A program made the position numbers and the translations under genes. The notes under the pieces are model-generated. The model did no database searches and was not told where the DNA came from. It worked only from the letters and a program-made list of their open reading frames with translations. Below, in pieces: positions 25,378 to 33,994 of a stretch of 64,000 bases of DNA (within the stretch, counting starts at the first letter, position 1; every line of letters begins with the position of its first letter). The DNA is from JBCAXA01 sp038534295 (lineage in GTDB: Bacteria > Pseudomonadota > Gammaproteobacteria > Steroidobacterales > Woeseiaceae). Location of the stretch: NCBI GenBank assembly GCA_038534295.1, contig JBCAXA010000005.1, positions 1 to 64,000 of the forward strand, read 5' to 3'.

Positions 25378-26253
25378 TCAGCGCATCGGATTGAAGTGCC
25401 GGCGCAGATCGGCGTTTGTCGGCTCTGGGCCTCGGTCGGCCAGCGGCTGATCAAAAAGCGCGCCCAGCCGATTGCCGGCCAGATCTTCCAGTTCGCGTTC
25501 GACCGCCAGGGTGTACGAGCGCTCCCGCCACGTGTTACGCGGTGTGAACTGCCAGACACGCTCGTTGTCTGCCAGCTCGATTCGACCGGGCACCGTGGTG
25601 TCGTCGCTCGCTCGGACGCGTAGTCGGTACGCCAGCGACAAATGGTCGTAAGGTCCGTCGAGCGTGACGACCAGTGGTTCGCGCGTGCCGGCAGTCGGCA
25701 CATCGAGCTGCCAAGCGGCCAAGGACGGCTGTCGCACGAGTGGCGCGACAACTTTGAACGGCTTGTCGAACGCCGCCCCAACGATGCAACCGGATGCGTC
25801 CTCGGCAGCATCGCCGATTCGCAACGTGTAAGTATCGCCGGCGACGAGCGCTCGGCCGAGCTCATCGTGTGCCCGCAATCCGGTCTTTACGCGGCCCGGA
25901 TCCAAGATCAGCGTCAATCGCCGACTGTCATCGGACCAAAGCGCAAACCGGGTCGGCAAAAAAGCCCCGTCTACCGGTAGGTCGTCGCTGTCACGCAGCG
26001 TGACCGCTGAAATGACTTGCTCGCGATTCATTGGTTTCGAGAAGTAGACGTAGAAGCGCAGCAGATTGGCCGGCAGTTGCGAACCACTCGGGTAGACATC
26101 CGTTACATGGGTGCGGCTGACGTCGTCTGCCGTGCCGCACTCGCCTTGCAGCGATTCGCCGCTGGCAGCCACCGGGGCCGCCAGAGCGAATGCGATAACG
26201 GGGAGATGACGGCAGCGAAAATCGCTAACGGACAAGGTCCGGATAGCCTTCAT
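25378..26253 (-). CDS. Exported Ig-like-domain protein (SbsA/Big_5 type)
   Basis: 291 aa with a signal peptide (AFALAAPVAASG). Two bacterial Ig-like repeats of the SbsA type are visible: VYPSGSQLPANLLRFYVYFS and KPMNREQVISAVTLRD in the first, LAYRLRVRASDD and WQFTPRNTWRERSYTLAVE in the second. It overlaps the upstream gene by 29 bases, so translation is coupled, and it lies 45 bases before the multicopper oxidase. A structural or substrate-holding role beside the oxidase is inferred from context. Confidence 0.78.
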   Translation of the reverse strand: MKAIRTLSVSDFRCRHLPVIAFALAAPVAASGESLQGECGTADDVSRTHVTDVYPSGSQLPANLLRFYVYFSKPMNREQVISAVTLRDSDDLPVDGAFLPTRFALWSDDSRRLTLILDPGRVKTGLRAHDELGRALVAGDTYTLRIGDAAEDASGCIVGAAFDKPFKVVAPLVRQPSLAAWQLDVPTAGTREPLVVTLDGPYDHLSLAYRLRVRASDDTTVPGRIELADNERVWQFTPRNTWRERSYTLAVERELEDLAGNRLGALFDQPLADRGPEPTNADLRRHFNPMR

Positions 26254-27484
26254 CCATCTTCAGTAGGTTCTGGAACATGCGGGCCCCGTCTTGCTTCTCG
26301 ACGTAGGCGTAGTCCGGGAAATTGTATTCACTGACGAAGTCCGACAAGCGCATGTACGATCCTTTGCGATAGGAGACGAGATCCATGTCGCCGGTATCGA
26401 GATTGCGTTTGAGCGTCAGCAGGAACTGGATGTCCTGATCGGCTGCCTGGGCCACGCCGCTGAGCGGCAGCGGCGTAGTCGGGACACCGCTAGTCGCACC
26501 GAGGTAAGGCACTGGCTCATTCAAACCCTCGGCAGTTGCCGCGGCAGTCAACGCATCGAAGCTGATCAGGTCGGCATCCATCTCGCGATTGATGACCAGT
26601 ACGAAGTCCTCGCGCTTTTGCTCCATGTTCATCGCGGAAAACGTAATGACTTCCAGCGGCGTATTGCCGTAACCGAGCTCGGCAATCGTCTTGCCGGTTA
26701 CCCGCTCGCCGTCATTCAGACTGGCTACTGGGACGGTCACCAAAGGGGTGCACGTGTAGGCCGCCACCACCGTGAGCTCGCCATTCAGTTTGGTAACGGC
26801 CATGGCGCGAATCGGCGCCCGCGTCTCGTTCTGGTCATGAGCGGTATGAAACATTTCTATCCGCGTGCTGGCGTATTCACTCTCGAAGGGAAAAGCCACG
26901 CGACGCAAAGTAGATGCAAATTCGCCCGACGAAAGGCCGGCGACGAACAGCTCGCCGTCCGCGAAATCGAGATCGGTGACGGTAAACGTGCTGGCCGGCA
27001 GGTCGCGCCAAAACGAAACGCCGTCGTCGGGCTTGTCGTCCAGCGCGATCGACGTGCCTTCGAGTCGCTCGAGGTCAAGCACGATGACGTTGCCCTCGAG
27101 ATCGACTTTCGCGATCGCCGGCATTGGTGCTTTGGCGCCCTTGACGGTCAGCGATACGAACGCATGGCGTGTGACGGGATGCACGGCGAGATCGTTGTAG
27201 GTAATCGCGAATGGACTGACCTCCAGCGCTGCGCCGAGCTTCTGGCCTAAACCGAGCACATTAAATGCCGTTGAATCGGTCGCTTCAGAGGTATTTGGGA
27301 TACCGTCGAGCGTGTACGCGAAGATTCGCCCGCCGACCGAATCGGCAACAAACAGCGTGCGCGCGTCGGCGAACTCGAGGACGGATGCCGATTTCGGCAG
27401 CGGCAGTTTTTCGGCCGCACAGGCAGCCAACGAGACGAGTAAGCCAACGACGGATAGCGTCGCTGACGTGAATAGTCGATTCAT
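26225..27484 (-). CDS. Hypothetical exported beta-propeller-like protein
   Basis: 419 aa from an ATG preceded by GGAG five bases upstream; a longer frame from 27586 is not supported. The signal peptide ends near SLAACAAE and may be a lipobox (SLAAC). The mature part has repeated short strands with VLEFADARTLFVADSVGGRIFA, YNDLAVHPVTRHAFVSLT and TVTDLDFADGELFVAGL, reminiscent of a beta-propeller. First gene of the operon with the Ig-like protein and multicopper oxidase. Function unknown. Confidence 0.75.
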   Translation of the reverse strand: MNRLFTSATLSVVGLLVSLAACAAEKLPLPKSASVLEFADARTLFVADSVGGRIFAYTLDGIPNTSEATDSTAFNVLGLGQKLGAALEVSPFAITYNDLAVHPVTRHAFVSLTVKGAKAPMPAIAKVDLEGNVIVLDLERLEGTSIALDDKPDDGVSFWRDLPASTFTVTDLDFADGELFVAGLSSGEFASTLRRVAFPFESEYASTRIEMFHTAHDQNETRAPIRAMAVTKLNGELTVVAAYTCTPLVTVPVASLNDGERVTGKTIAELGYGNTPLEVITFSAMNMEQKREDFVLVINREMDADLISFDALTAAATAEGLNEPVPYLGATSGVPTTPLPLSGVAQAADQDIQFLLTLKRNLDTGDMDLVSYRKGSYMRLSDFVSEYNFPDYAYVEKQDGARMFQNLLKMDEGYPDLVR

Positions 27485-27789
27485 GTCAACTCCGGGCAGC
27501 GCTTGGGAAACAGTCGCAACCATTTCACACCGTGCGCCCAGCATGAACTCGCACGCTTGCACAGGTGCTGAGCGCCTGTGAAACATAGGTGCCCGAAGTT
27601 ATTGGGGTTCCGCGCTCGCTGGCGATGTCATCACGTCGCTGTCAAGATTCCGACAAACTCACACTTGCGCGGCGACACGAACAGGATGCGTGCATATTTG
27701 CGCATTCGAAGTGCGATGGTACCAAGTGGAACTAATTAAACGACTGTGTGAGCCTTGCGCGCCGAAAAATAAGACCACAGGAATCGTTC
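27485..27789. other. Divergent promoter region between the multicopper oxidase operon and the membrane protein
   Basis: About 300 bases with no gene. It must hold the promoters of both divergent transcripts. A dyad ATGCG-N10-CGCAT at 27686-27705 is the only obvious symmetric site and lies about 85 bases from the plus-strand gene. No copper-type (CueR or CusR) box was recognised. Confidence 0.45.
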
Positions 27790-28224
27790 ATGAATAATTC
27801 TTCGATATTGCTACGCGTTACGAGCGTGCTCTGGATCGTTTGGGGGCTCGTACACATGCTCGCCGGCGTGCTGACGCTAAACAATGCGACGGCGCAGAAA
27901 TTCGCCGGCATCGCCGATGCCGTCGATCCAGCATCGCTCGCGATGGACTATCCGGCAGCCGTAGCGGCTATCACCAACCAGCACGGCTTTAATTTGCTGT
28001 GGTTCGGCGTTGTGACGCTGATCTGCGGGGTATTGATCTGGCGCGGGCGCTGGCCCGCCGTTTGGCTGGCGGCTATCGTTGGCGGGTTGGCCGACCTCGG
28101 TTACTTTCTATTCCTGGACCTGGGCGGCTTCGTCAACTTTGTGCCGGGCACGGTCATGACACTGGTATCCGGGTCAGCGATTGTCCTTTCGGTCATTGCG
28201 TTTATGCAGCAGCGCCGCGCGTGA
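27790..28224 (+). CDS. Four-helix hypothetical membrane protein
   Basis: 144 aa with about four transmembrane segments (VTSVLWIVWGLVHMLAGVL, NLLWFGVVTLICGVLIWRG, WLAAIVGGLADLGYFLFL, TVMTLVSGSAIVLSVIAFM). AGGA lies seven bases before the ATG; the in-frame GTG/ATG further upstream is not needed. The sequence is followed 34 bases later by a LysR gene in the same direction, so they may share a transcript. No family assigned with confidence. Confidence 0.7.
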   Translation: MNNSSILLRVTSVLWIVWGLVHMLAGVLTLNNATAQKFAGIADAVDPASLAMDYPAAVAAITNQHGFNLLWFGVVTLICGVLIWRGRWPAVWLAAIVGGLADLGYFLFLDLGGFVNFVPGTVMTLVSGSAIVLSVIAFMQQRRA

Positions 28225-28258
28225 TGGCGCCTGACGGGATGCCAATCGAAAAACACCT

Positions 28259-29128
28259 ATGAAGAACTGGTCAGAGATTTTGACGGCCTACCAGGTAGGC
28301 CGTCTCGGCACCGTATCGGCCGCCGCAGACCACCTCGGCGTACACCGCGCCACCGTCATCCGGCACGTGGACGCGCTCGAAGCGGAACTTGGCGGCAAAC
28401 TGTTCCACCGACACAAAAAAGGCTACGCACCGACGGAACTCGGTCACGAGTTGATTCGCATGGCGGAATTCAGTGAACGGCAGTTCCTACAGCTCATTGG
28501 CAAGGCCAAAGGGACCGATGCGGCGTTAGAGGGCGAGTTTACGGTGACCTCGATCGATCTCGCCGTGCATTTGTTCCTACCGGCCTTGCGCCAATTCCAA
28601 TCAGCGCAGCCCGGTTTGCGTGTTCACTACATCGACTCCGCGAAGCCGCTGCGCCTCGAATACGGCGAAGCACACATCGCGTTTCGGGTTGGCGGAAAGC
28701 CCGATCACCCTGACTATGTTGTAAGGCGGTTCGGCGATGTCGAGCTAGGTTTGTTCGCGCACGAAGACTACGTGAAAACCTACGGCAAGGCTGGCACGCT
28801 CGAAGACAACAGGTCACACCGATTCATCGTGATGGACGGTACGGGCAACCCGGCGCCACTGGCAGCGTGGACGCGTCGCAACGTACCGGAAGACGCCGTT
28901 GCCTTGCACAGCACCGGGGCCGGGTTTATCCGTCAAGCCATTGTCAGCGGGCATGGCATCGGTTTTCTGCCGCTCTACCAAGCGCGGGTGCATTCGGAAC
29001 TGGTTGAAGCGATTGAGCGGCATCCCAGTTGGAAAATCCCGGTCTGGATGGTGACGCACGTGGACCTGCATCGCAGCGCCAAAGTTCAGGGGTTTATCAG
29101 CGTGCTCAATGAGCACGCCGAACGTTAA
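28259..29128 (+). CDS. LysR-family transcriptional regulator
   Basis: 289 aa. The N-terminal winged helix (ILTAYQVGRLGTVSAAADHL, GVHRATVIRHVDALEAELGG, KLFHRHKKGYAPTELG) is typical of LysR. The remaining sequence is a periplasmic-binding-type effector domain (FTVTSIDLAVHLFLPAL, GAGFIRQAIVSGHGIGFLPL). The stop codon overlaps the stop of the convergent cytochrome gene within TTAA. The likely targets are the membrane gene just upstream or the nearby molybdenum hydroxylase operon; the effector is unknown. Confidence 0.92.
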   Translation: MKNWSEILTAYQVGRLGTVSAAADHLGVHRATVIRHVDALEAELGGKLFHRHKKGYAPTELGHELIRMAEFSERQFLQLIGKAKGTDAALEGEFTVTSIDLAVHLFLPALRQFQSAQPGLRVHYIDSAKPLRLEYGEAHIAFRVGGKPDHPDYVVRRFGDVELGLFAHEDYVKTYGKAGTLEDNRSHRFIVMDGTGNPAPLAAWTRRNVPEDAVALHSTGAGFIRQAIVSGHGIGFLPLYQARVHSELVEAIERHPSWKIPVWMVTHVDLHRSAKVQGFISVLNEHAER

Positions 29129-29772
29129 TCCGATTCGGCGCCGGCGACGGTTTCCGGCTGAGGACACGGCATGCCGGCCGCCGTCCAAACAACCATGTCG
29201 TTAAGGTGTTGTTGGAGGGTGCCCGGCGCCGGCTCGCGCCCACCGCCGGGGCTGAAACTCCACGTAATGAACGCGTGCTGCTCGGCGTCGTGCAGCACGT
29301 GCTGCACGAGACCGTCGCCGTCACGTCCGCCGTTGCGCGAAGGGTCGCGCATTTGTTCGCAGATCGACACGCTGTCTTTGCCGAACCAGACAAACTCGAC
29401 CGGCGCCAACATCCAAGGGTGGCCCGCGTGGGGTGCGGCGTGCGGCGTTGAGTTCGGCGCGCGCGACGTGATGTGACAGCTGGTGCAAGGCACCGTTTCG
29501 GCGCCAACACGACTGGCACCGGCCGCGATGTTCATGCCGTGCGGTCGTGGCTTGCCATACGACGGTCCCGTCCACATCGGTACGTTGCTCGCATCAACGT
29601 GGCAATTCGCGCAGCGCGGGTGCGAGACCACGTTGTAGATTCGCGCCCAAGCGGCGACTCCCCGTTCGCGATTGACCTCTCCGTCGGGTGCATTTACGAC
29701 GAGTTCGTCCGCGTGCACGACGCCAACGACGGCAACGAGCATCCAAACAAAGTGTCTTTTTAGTAGGCTCAT
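29125..29772 (-). CDS. Exported diheme-type cytochrome c, partner of the molybdenum hydroxylase
   Basis: 215 aa with a signal peptide (VAVVGVVHADE). Two heme-binding motifs are visible, CANCH and CTSCH, about 60 residues apart, and a C-terminal region with many His and Met (AAPHAGHPWMLAPVEF) that may provide ligands. The ATG at 29772 has AGGG upstream; a TTG six bases earlier is also open. It lies nine bases after the Mo subunit gene in one operon, so it probably accepts its electrons. Confidence 0.87.
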   Translation of the reverse strand: MSLLKRHFVWMLVAVVGVVHADELVVNAPDGEVNRERGVAAWARIYNVVSHPRCANCHVDASNVPMWTGPSYGKPRPHGMNIAAGASRVGAETVPCTSCHITSRAPNSTPHAAPHAGHPWMLAPVEFVWFGKDSVSICEQMRDPSRNGGRDGDGLVQHVLHDAEQHAFITWSFSPGGGREPAPGTLQQHLNDMVVWTAAGMPCPQPETVAGAESD

Positions 29773-29781
29773 TACCAATCC

Positions 29782-32022
29782 CTAGACGAAATCGATAAAT
29801 TTGTTGAACGGCATTTCGCGCAACCGCTGGCCGGTCGCCGCAAAAATCGCGTTGCCGAGCGCCGGCGCAGCCGGCGGCACGGGTGGCTCACCGATACCCT
29901 TGATCGCCGTACTGTTCTCGAGCACCCGCACGACAATGTTTGGACACTGATAGAGCCGCATCGCCTCATGCGCATGGTAATTGCGCTGCTGCGCCATGCC
30001 ATCGGCATACGTGATCTCACAGTTCATTGCGTGACCCAGCCCCCAGACGACCGCGCCTTTGACGTGGTTGTCGAAATTAATCGGATCGAGGACGCGACCG
30101 CTGTCGACAGCGACATACGCGTTGTCGATGCGAATCCCGCGCGGCGTATTGGTCACCTCAACGACTTCGGCGACGTAAACACCGAACGAGAACACCAGCG
30201 CGATACCGCGGCCGCGATTGGGGCCAAGATCGCTGCCCCAGTTAGACGCCTCGCCTACTGCCTCGAGCACCTGGCGCGCGACCGGATCGTCGCACAGCCG
30301 CAAGCGCTCAGCGAGCGGATCGGCGCCGGCGGCGTGGATCATTTCGTCGAGTGGACACTCCAGAAAAAAGCCGCCGGTCGATGCGCCCACGGATCGCCAC
30401 GAGCTAATCGGCGCAAGCTCCGGTGCCCGATAGCCGCGCACGCGTAGGTTGGGTATGGCGTATGGTGCATCCCACACGCCGGCCGGAATTTGGTTGTCCG
30501 GACCGCCTGCCGGCAAATTGGCTCGCGGCAGCTGCGAGCCAATGACCGACGGCATCGCAATATCGATGTTCATGGCGGAGACACCGCCGTCGGCAATGGC
30601 GCCGCCGACACGCGCAATGCTGATTTGACGCGGGTAGTCGTGCGCGAAGTCTTCCTCGCGGCTGAAGGTCAGCTTGACCGGTGTGCCTTTGAGCTGCGCC
30701 GCTACTTCGGCCGCATAGCGGACGTTTTCAAACTCCAAACGATGGCCAAAGCTGCCGCCGGCATATTGGTTGTGAACGTGCACGGCGTCCGGCTCGAGTC
30801 CGGCTATGTCGGCCACCATGGCCTGGACGATGCGCGGAATCTGATGCGCCACCCAAATGTCCGCCCGCTCATCGGTAATTTCGACCAAGGCGTTTAATGG
30901 CTCGAGCGGTGCATGCGCGACGTACGGTGCGCGGTATTCGAGCGAAGCGCCAGCGCCGCTCGCGAGCGCTGCATCGACGTCACCGTCGTTGCGCCACTCT
31001 CTATCGAGACGGTCATCGATAAACGATGCACCGACCTCGGCCCAGTGCGCGTCCATATCGGCCGGGTACGGCGCTTCGCCCCAATCAAACTCTATGGCAT
31101 CGGCAGCTTTAAACGCGTGCCAGGTGTTGTCGGCGACGACGGCGACGCCGTTGGTCACTTCGAGTATCGACCGAACGCCCGGCATATCCTCAGCGGCCGA
31201 CGCGTCGTAGCCATTCATTGCGCCGCCCTGACGCGGATTGAACCGCACCGTGGCATGCACCATTCCGTTGCGAACGAGATCGATACCGTAGTCGAGCGCA
31301 CCCGTTGTCTTGTCGACGACGTCGAGACGCTGCATGGGTTTACCAAGCAGCCGCCACTTCGATGGATCGCGCAACGCGACGTCATCAACAGGTTCGATCG
31401 CGGCCGCTTCTGCCGCGAGTTCGGTGTAAGCCAACCTCGTTCCATCCGGCAATATGACGTTGCCGGCGTCGGTGCGGATGTCCGATGCAGCGACGCCGAC
31501 CTTTCGAGCCGCGGCGCGCTTCAGCGTTTCCCGCGCTACGGCGCCAGCGAGGCGCAGCTTTTCGAACGAGTCGGGCACCGTGCTCGACCCGCCGGTGATC
31601 TGTAGACCCGCGACCTTGATAACCGCACCGACCAAGTCGCGTACCGTTTCAGCCGTGAAACTGTCGTCGCGCGCACGAAACGGCGCGCCTTCGTCCGCCA
31701 TTGCCGTGTTCCAGTACGCCGGCGCGGGCGGACCGGCTTCGACGGCGAATTGGCCAAACTCGAGATCGAGTTCCTCGGCGATCAAAGCGGCCTGCAGGGA
31801 GCGAACGCCTTGGCCGAGATCGGTATGCGGCGCGATGAGCGTGATACCTTGCGGGCTGATTTTGACCCACGGATTGAACGTCGCCTCGTCGTCGCCGAGA
31901 CCGACTTCCAGCGGGTTGTCGTGTGGGCGTTTTACTTTGTAGACACCAAAAGCGACGCCGCCGGCGAGCGCCACACTGCCGAACAGAAAGCCGCGACGGG
32001 CAATTTTTGCGATACGCCCCAT
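29782..32022 (-). CDS. Molybdopterin-binding subunit of a xanthine-dehydrogenase-family enzyme (isoquinoline 1-oxidoreductase beta type)
   Basis: 746 aa. It begins with a twin-arginine signal (ARRGFLFGSVALAGG) that suggests Tat export. The large-subunit signatures include AEELDLEFGQFAVE, RLDVVDKTTGALDYGID, YRAPYVAHAPLEPLNALVE, YAGGSFGHRLEFE, and the final GIGEPPVPPAAPALGNAI with the Glu in the GxGEP position that acts as catalytic base in the family. Family enzymes hydroxylate heterocycles or oxidise aldehydes. The gene follows the 2Fe-2S subunit by one base and precedes the cytochrome c by nine. Confidence 0.92.
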   Translation of the reverse strand: MGRIAKIARRGFLFGSVALAGGVAFGVYKVKRPHDNPLEVGLGDDEATFNPWVKISPQGITLIAPHTDLGQGVRSLQAALIAEELDLEFGQFAVEAGPPAPAYWNTAMADEGAPFRARDDSFTAETVRDLVGAVIKVAGLQITGGSSTVPDSFEKLRLAGAVARETLKRAAARKVGVAASDIRTDAGNVILPDGTRLAYTELAAEAAAIEPVDDVALRDPSKWRLLGKPMQRLDVVDKTTGALDYGIDLVRNGMVHATVRFNPRQGGAMNGYDASAAEDMPGVRSILEVTNGVAVVADNTWHAFKAADAIEFDWGEAPYPADMDAHWAEVGASFIDDRLDREWRNDGDVDAALASGAGASLEYRAPYVAHAPLEPLNALVEITDERADIWVAHQIPRIVQAMVADIAGLEPDAVHVHNQYAGGSFGHRLEFENVRYAAEVAAQLKGTPVKLTFSREEDFAHDYPRQISIARVGGAIADGGVSAMNIDIAMPSVIGSQLPRANLPAGGPDNQIPAGVWDAPYAIPNLRVRGYRAPELAPISSWRSVGASTGGFFLECPLDEMIHAAGADPLAERLRLCDDPVARQVLEAVGEASNWGSDLGPNRGRGIALVFSFGVYVAEVVEVTNTPRGIRIDNAYVAVDSGRVLDPINFDNHVKGAVVWGLGHAMNCEITYADGMAQQRNYHAHEAMRLYQCPNIVVRVLENSTAIKGIGEPPVPPAAPALGNAIFAATGQRLREMPFNKFIDFV

Positions 32023-32023
32023 T

Positions 32024-32488
32024 TCACGAGCCCTCGCGTTTGGCGGCCGCCGACTTTATGGCCTCGCGGATTCTCGGGTACGTCCCGCAGCGGCATAGGT
32101 TGCCGCTCATGACACGGTCGATTTGTTCGTCGCTGGGGTTCGGAAAGCGCTCGAGCAACCATGCGGCCTGCATGATCTGCCCGGATTGGCAGTAACCACA
32201 CTGCGCGACTTGATGTTCGATCCACGCTTGCTGCACCGGATGCGGCTCGTCGGCGGTACCGAGGCCTTCGATTGTCGTGATTGCGCTGCCGGCGACGGCA
32301 CTGAGCGGAATTTGGCACGAGCGAACGGCCTGACCGTTCAGCAGTACGGTGCACGCTCCGCATTGCGCGATGCCGCAACCGTATTTCGTGCCGGTGGCAC
32401 CGAGCTCGTCGCGAAGCGCCCACAGCAGCGGCATGTCTTCGCTCGTGTCAACCGAGACCGATTTCCCGTTCAGGGTAAAACTCGTCAT
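32024..32488 (-). CDS. 2Fe-2S subunit of the molybdenum hydroxylase (isoquinoline 1-oxidoreductase alpha type)
   Basis: 154 aa. The plant-type cluster C-x4-C-x2-C is visible in YGCGIAQCGACTVLLNG, with its fourth Cys after CQI, and the second cluster in CGYCQSGQ and CRCGTYPRI. The length and fold match the small subunits of aldehyde or isoquinoline oxidoreductases. It is the first gene of the operon and is divergent from a TetR gene, with a perfect dyad between them. Confidence 0.93.
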   Translation of the reverse strand: MTSFTLNGKSVSVDTSEDMPLLWALRDELGATGTKYGCGIAQCGACTVLLNGQAVRSCQIPLSAVAGSAITTIEGLGTADEPHPVQQAWIEHQVAQCGYCQSGQIMQAAWLLERFPNPSDEQIDRVMSGNLCRCGTYPRIREAIKSAAAKREGS

Positions 32489-32596
32489 GGCGGGCTCCCA
32501 TAGCTTGCCGTTTCAGCCTGCGTGCGAGCGCCGGTCGAAGTGTTATCGTGTCGACCAACGCCGCAGTCCAGCTCGCTGACGCGCAGCGTAGCACAT

Positions 32597-32617
32597 TAAG
32601 CGACCACTGGTCGCTTA
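32597..32617. promoter_or_regulatory. 21-bp perfect dyad, probable TetR operator of the molybdenum hydroxylase locus
   Basis: TAAGCGACCA and its exact complement TGGTCGCTTA flank a central C. It lies 109 bases upstream of the 2Fe-2S subunit ATG and 31 bases upstream of the TetR ATG, in the position expected of an operator controlling both. The symmetry and length fit a dimeric TetR protein. Confidence 0.75.
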
Positions 32618-32647
32618 TTTCGAATTGACAGGATCTGATCGACCCGC

Positions 32648-33313
32648 ATGAGCCAAGACTGGGAGCGCGCCCGGAACCCGGCGCAGAAAGCGGTACGTCG
32701 CGACGCGATTCTCGATGCGGCTCGGACGCTGTTCGCCGAACTCGAATACGACGAGATCAGCCTCAATGCGATTGCCCGCGAAGCGGGGATCAGCAAGCCC
32801 AACGTTTATCGCTACTTCTCGACCCGCGAGGAAATTTATCTCGCCATATTTGAGGAGGAACGCGACCGCTTCGCTGAGGACTTTGCGCAGCGGCTAAAAC
32901 GCAGTCGTATCAAGGATCCCATCGAGCGTGTCAGTCGCGTTTGGGTGGCCGCATCGCTCGCCAGTCGGACCTGGATGGATTTGGTCCCGCTCATCGCGAT
33001 CTCGCTCGAGCGCAATTCCTCGATCGAACAAATCGTACAGTTCAAGACGGCCGGCCGAGCCTGTTTCGGTAAGCTCACCGATCACTTGCACGACAGCATG
33101 CCCGTACTTTCCGAGGCCGAATGGCTGTTGATCGTGCAGTGTGTGTTCGCGTTTATGGCCGGCCTTTGGCCGCTCGCCAATCCGTCGTCACGGGTGCAGG
33201 AGGCCATGGCGCATCCCGACGTCGATGAAGCGCCGTGGCAATTCGATGAGATGTTCGAGCGCGGCGTCACCGCGATGATTCGCGGAACGCTCGACGCTAA
33301 AAGACACGGTTAG
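32648..33313 (+). CDS. TetR-family regulator divergent from the molybdenum hydroxylase operon
   Basis: 221 aa. The N-terminal helix-turn-helix (AILDAARTLFAELEYDEISL, NAIAREAGISKPNVYRYFST, REEIYLAIFEEE) is canonical TetR. The rest is an all-helical ligand-binding domain. The divergent arrangement and the 21-bp dyad upstream suggest that it represses its own gene and the iorAB-like operon and is released by a ligand, plausibly a substrate of the enzyme. Confidence 0.92.
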   Translation: MSQDWERARNPAQKAVRRDAILDAARTLFAELEYDEISLNAIAREAGISKPNVYRYFSTREEIYLAIFEEERDRFAEDFAQRLKRSRIKDPIERVSRVWVAASLASRTWMDLVPLIAISLERNSSIEQIVQFKTAGRACFGKLTDHLHDSMPVLSEAEWLLIVQCVFAFMAGLWPLANPSSRVQEAMAHPDVDEAPWQFDEMFERGVTAMIRGTLDAKRHG

Positions 33314-33321
33314 GGCCGCAG

Positions 33322-33355
33322 AAAAAAAAATGCCACCGGGGGTCGGCCGGTGGCA
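33322..33355 (-). terminator. Intrinsic terminator after the small FRG-repeat protein gene
   Basis: On the minus strand the stem TGCCACCGG/CCGGTGGCA (nine bp, seven-base loop) is followed by nine T. It terminates the minus-strand gene at 33406-33798; in the other direction it abuts the end of the TetR gene, where A-rich rather than T-rich sequence follows. Confidence 0.85.
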
Positions 33356-33405
33356 AGGCGGGGGTCTCGGGGCGAGAGGGGGGAGTGCCCCGAAGGAGGA
33401 TATCG

Positions 33406-33798
33406 TTAGCGGCGGATGTGTTGCTTTCCGGGAGGTCCGCTCCGACGGCGGGTCGGGCTTTCGTCCTCGACCTCTTCAAAGCGTGCAAAGCTGGCGATGC
33501 TGACGGCTTCGGCGAGCATCGCCTCGTCGACTTCAACAACGCGCCGCTCGAACGGTGGGCGGCCACGAAAATCGACGACTCGCACGGTGTCGCCTTCTTT
33601 GAGCGACGCCGACGTCGATTCCGCAGCCGAGTCGGTGTTGGCGGCGCTGACGCGTTCGCGTTTGAACGGCGGCGCACCGCGAAACTCGGTCTCTGTCACT
33701 TTGGGCTCAGCCGCGAAGGCAACCGGCGCGGCGAGGGTCAAAGCCATCAGGCCTGCAAGTACCACCATCGCGCCAAGTAGGACGGGAAACCGTTTCAT
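33406..33798 (-). CDS. Small exported protein with two FRGxPPF repeats
   Basis: 130 aa. A signal peptide (GLMALTLAAPVAFAAEP) is followed by two copies of a short motif, EFRGAPPFKRERV and DFRGRPPFERRVVEV, about 35 residues apart, then an Arg/Pro-rich tail ending GKQHIRR. It has its own terminator. I know no family for this repeat; it could bind an extracytoplasmic partner. Confidence 0.65.
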   Translation of the reverse strand: MKRFPVLLGAMVVLAGLMALTLAAPVAFAAEPKVTETEFRGAPPFKRERVSAANTDSAAESTSASLKEGDTVRVVDFRGRPPFERRVVEVDEAMLAEAVSIASFARFEEVEDESPTRRRSGPPGKQHIRR

Positions 33799-33965
33799 TG
33801 TTCATGCTCCTTGCGTCGTTGGCCGCAACCCACGATGCATCAATTTGGTGAATCGGCCCGGCTATCGTGCGTTCGCCTGGTGCAATTTCCAGGGGCGGCG
33901 ATGCCGCTGGCTCCTTCAACTTGCGGACTAGTCTAGTCGACTGGCATTGGCAGGAAAATTGCAAA

Positions 33966-33988
33966 TTTCCGATCAGAATGATCGGAAA
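33966..33988 (+). promoter_or_regulatory. 10-bp perfect hairpin over the ribosome-binding site of the retropepsin gene
   Basis: TTTCCGATCA and TGATCGGAAA are exact complements separated by GAA. The second arm holds the only purine-rich Shine-Dalgarno-like GGAAAAA, six to eight bases before the ATG at 33995. If it folds in mRNA it would hide the ribosome site; at DNA level it could equally be an operator. Confidence 0.55.
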
Positions 33989-33994
33989 AACCGA

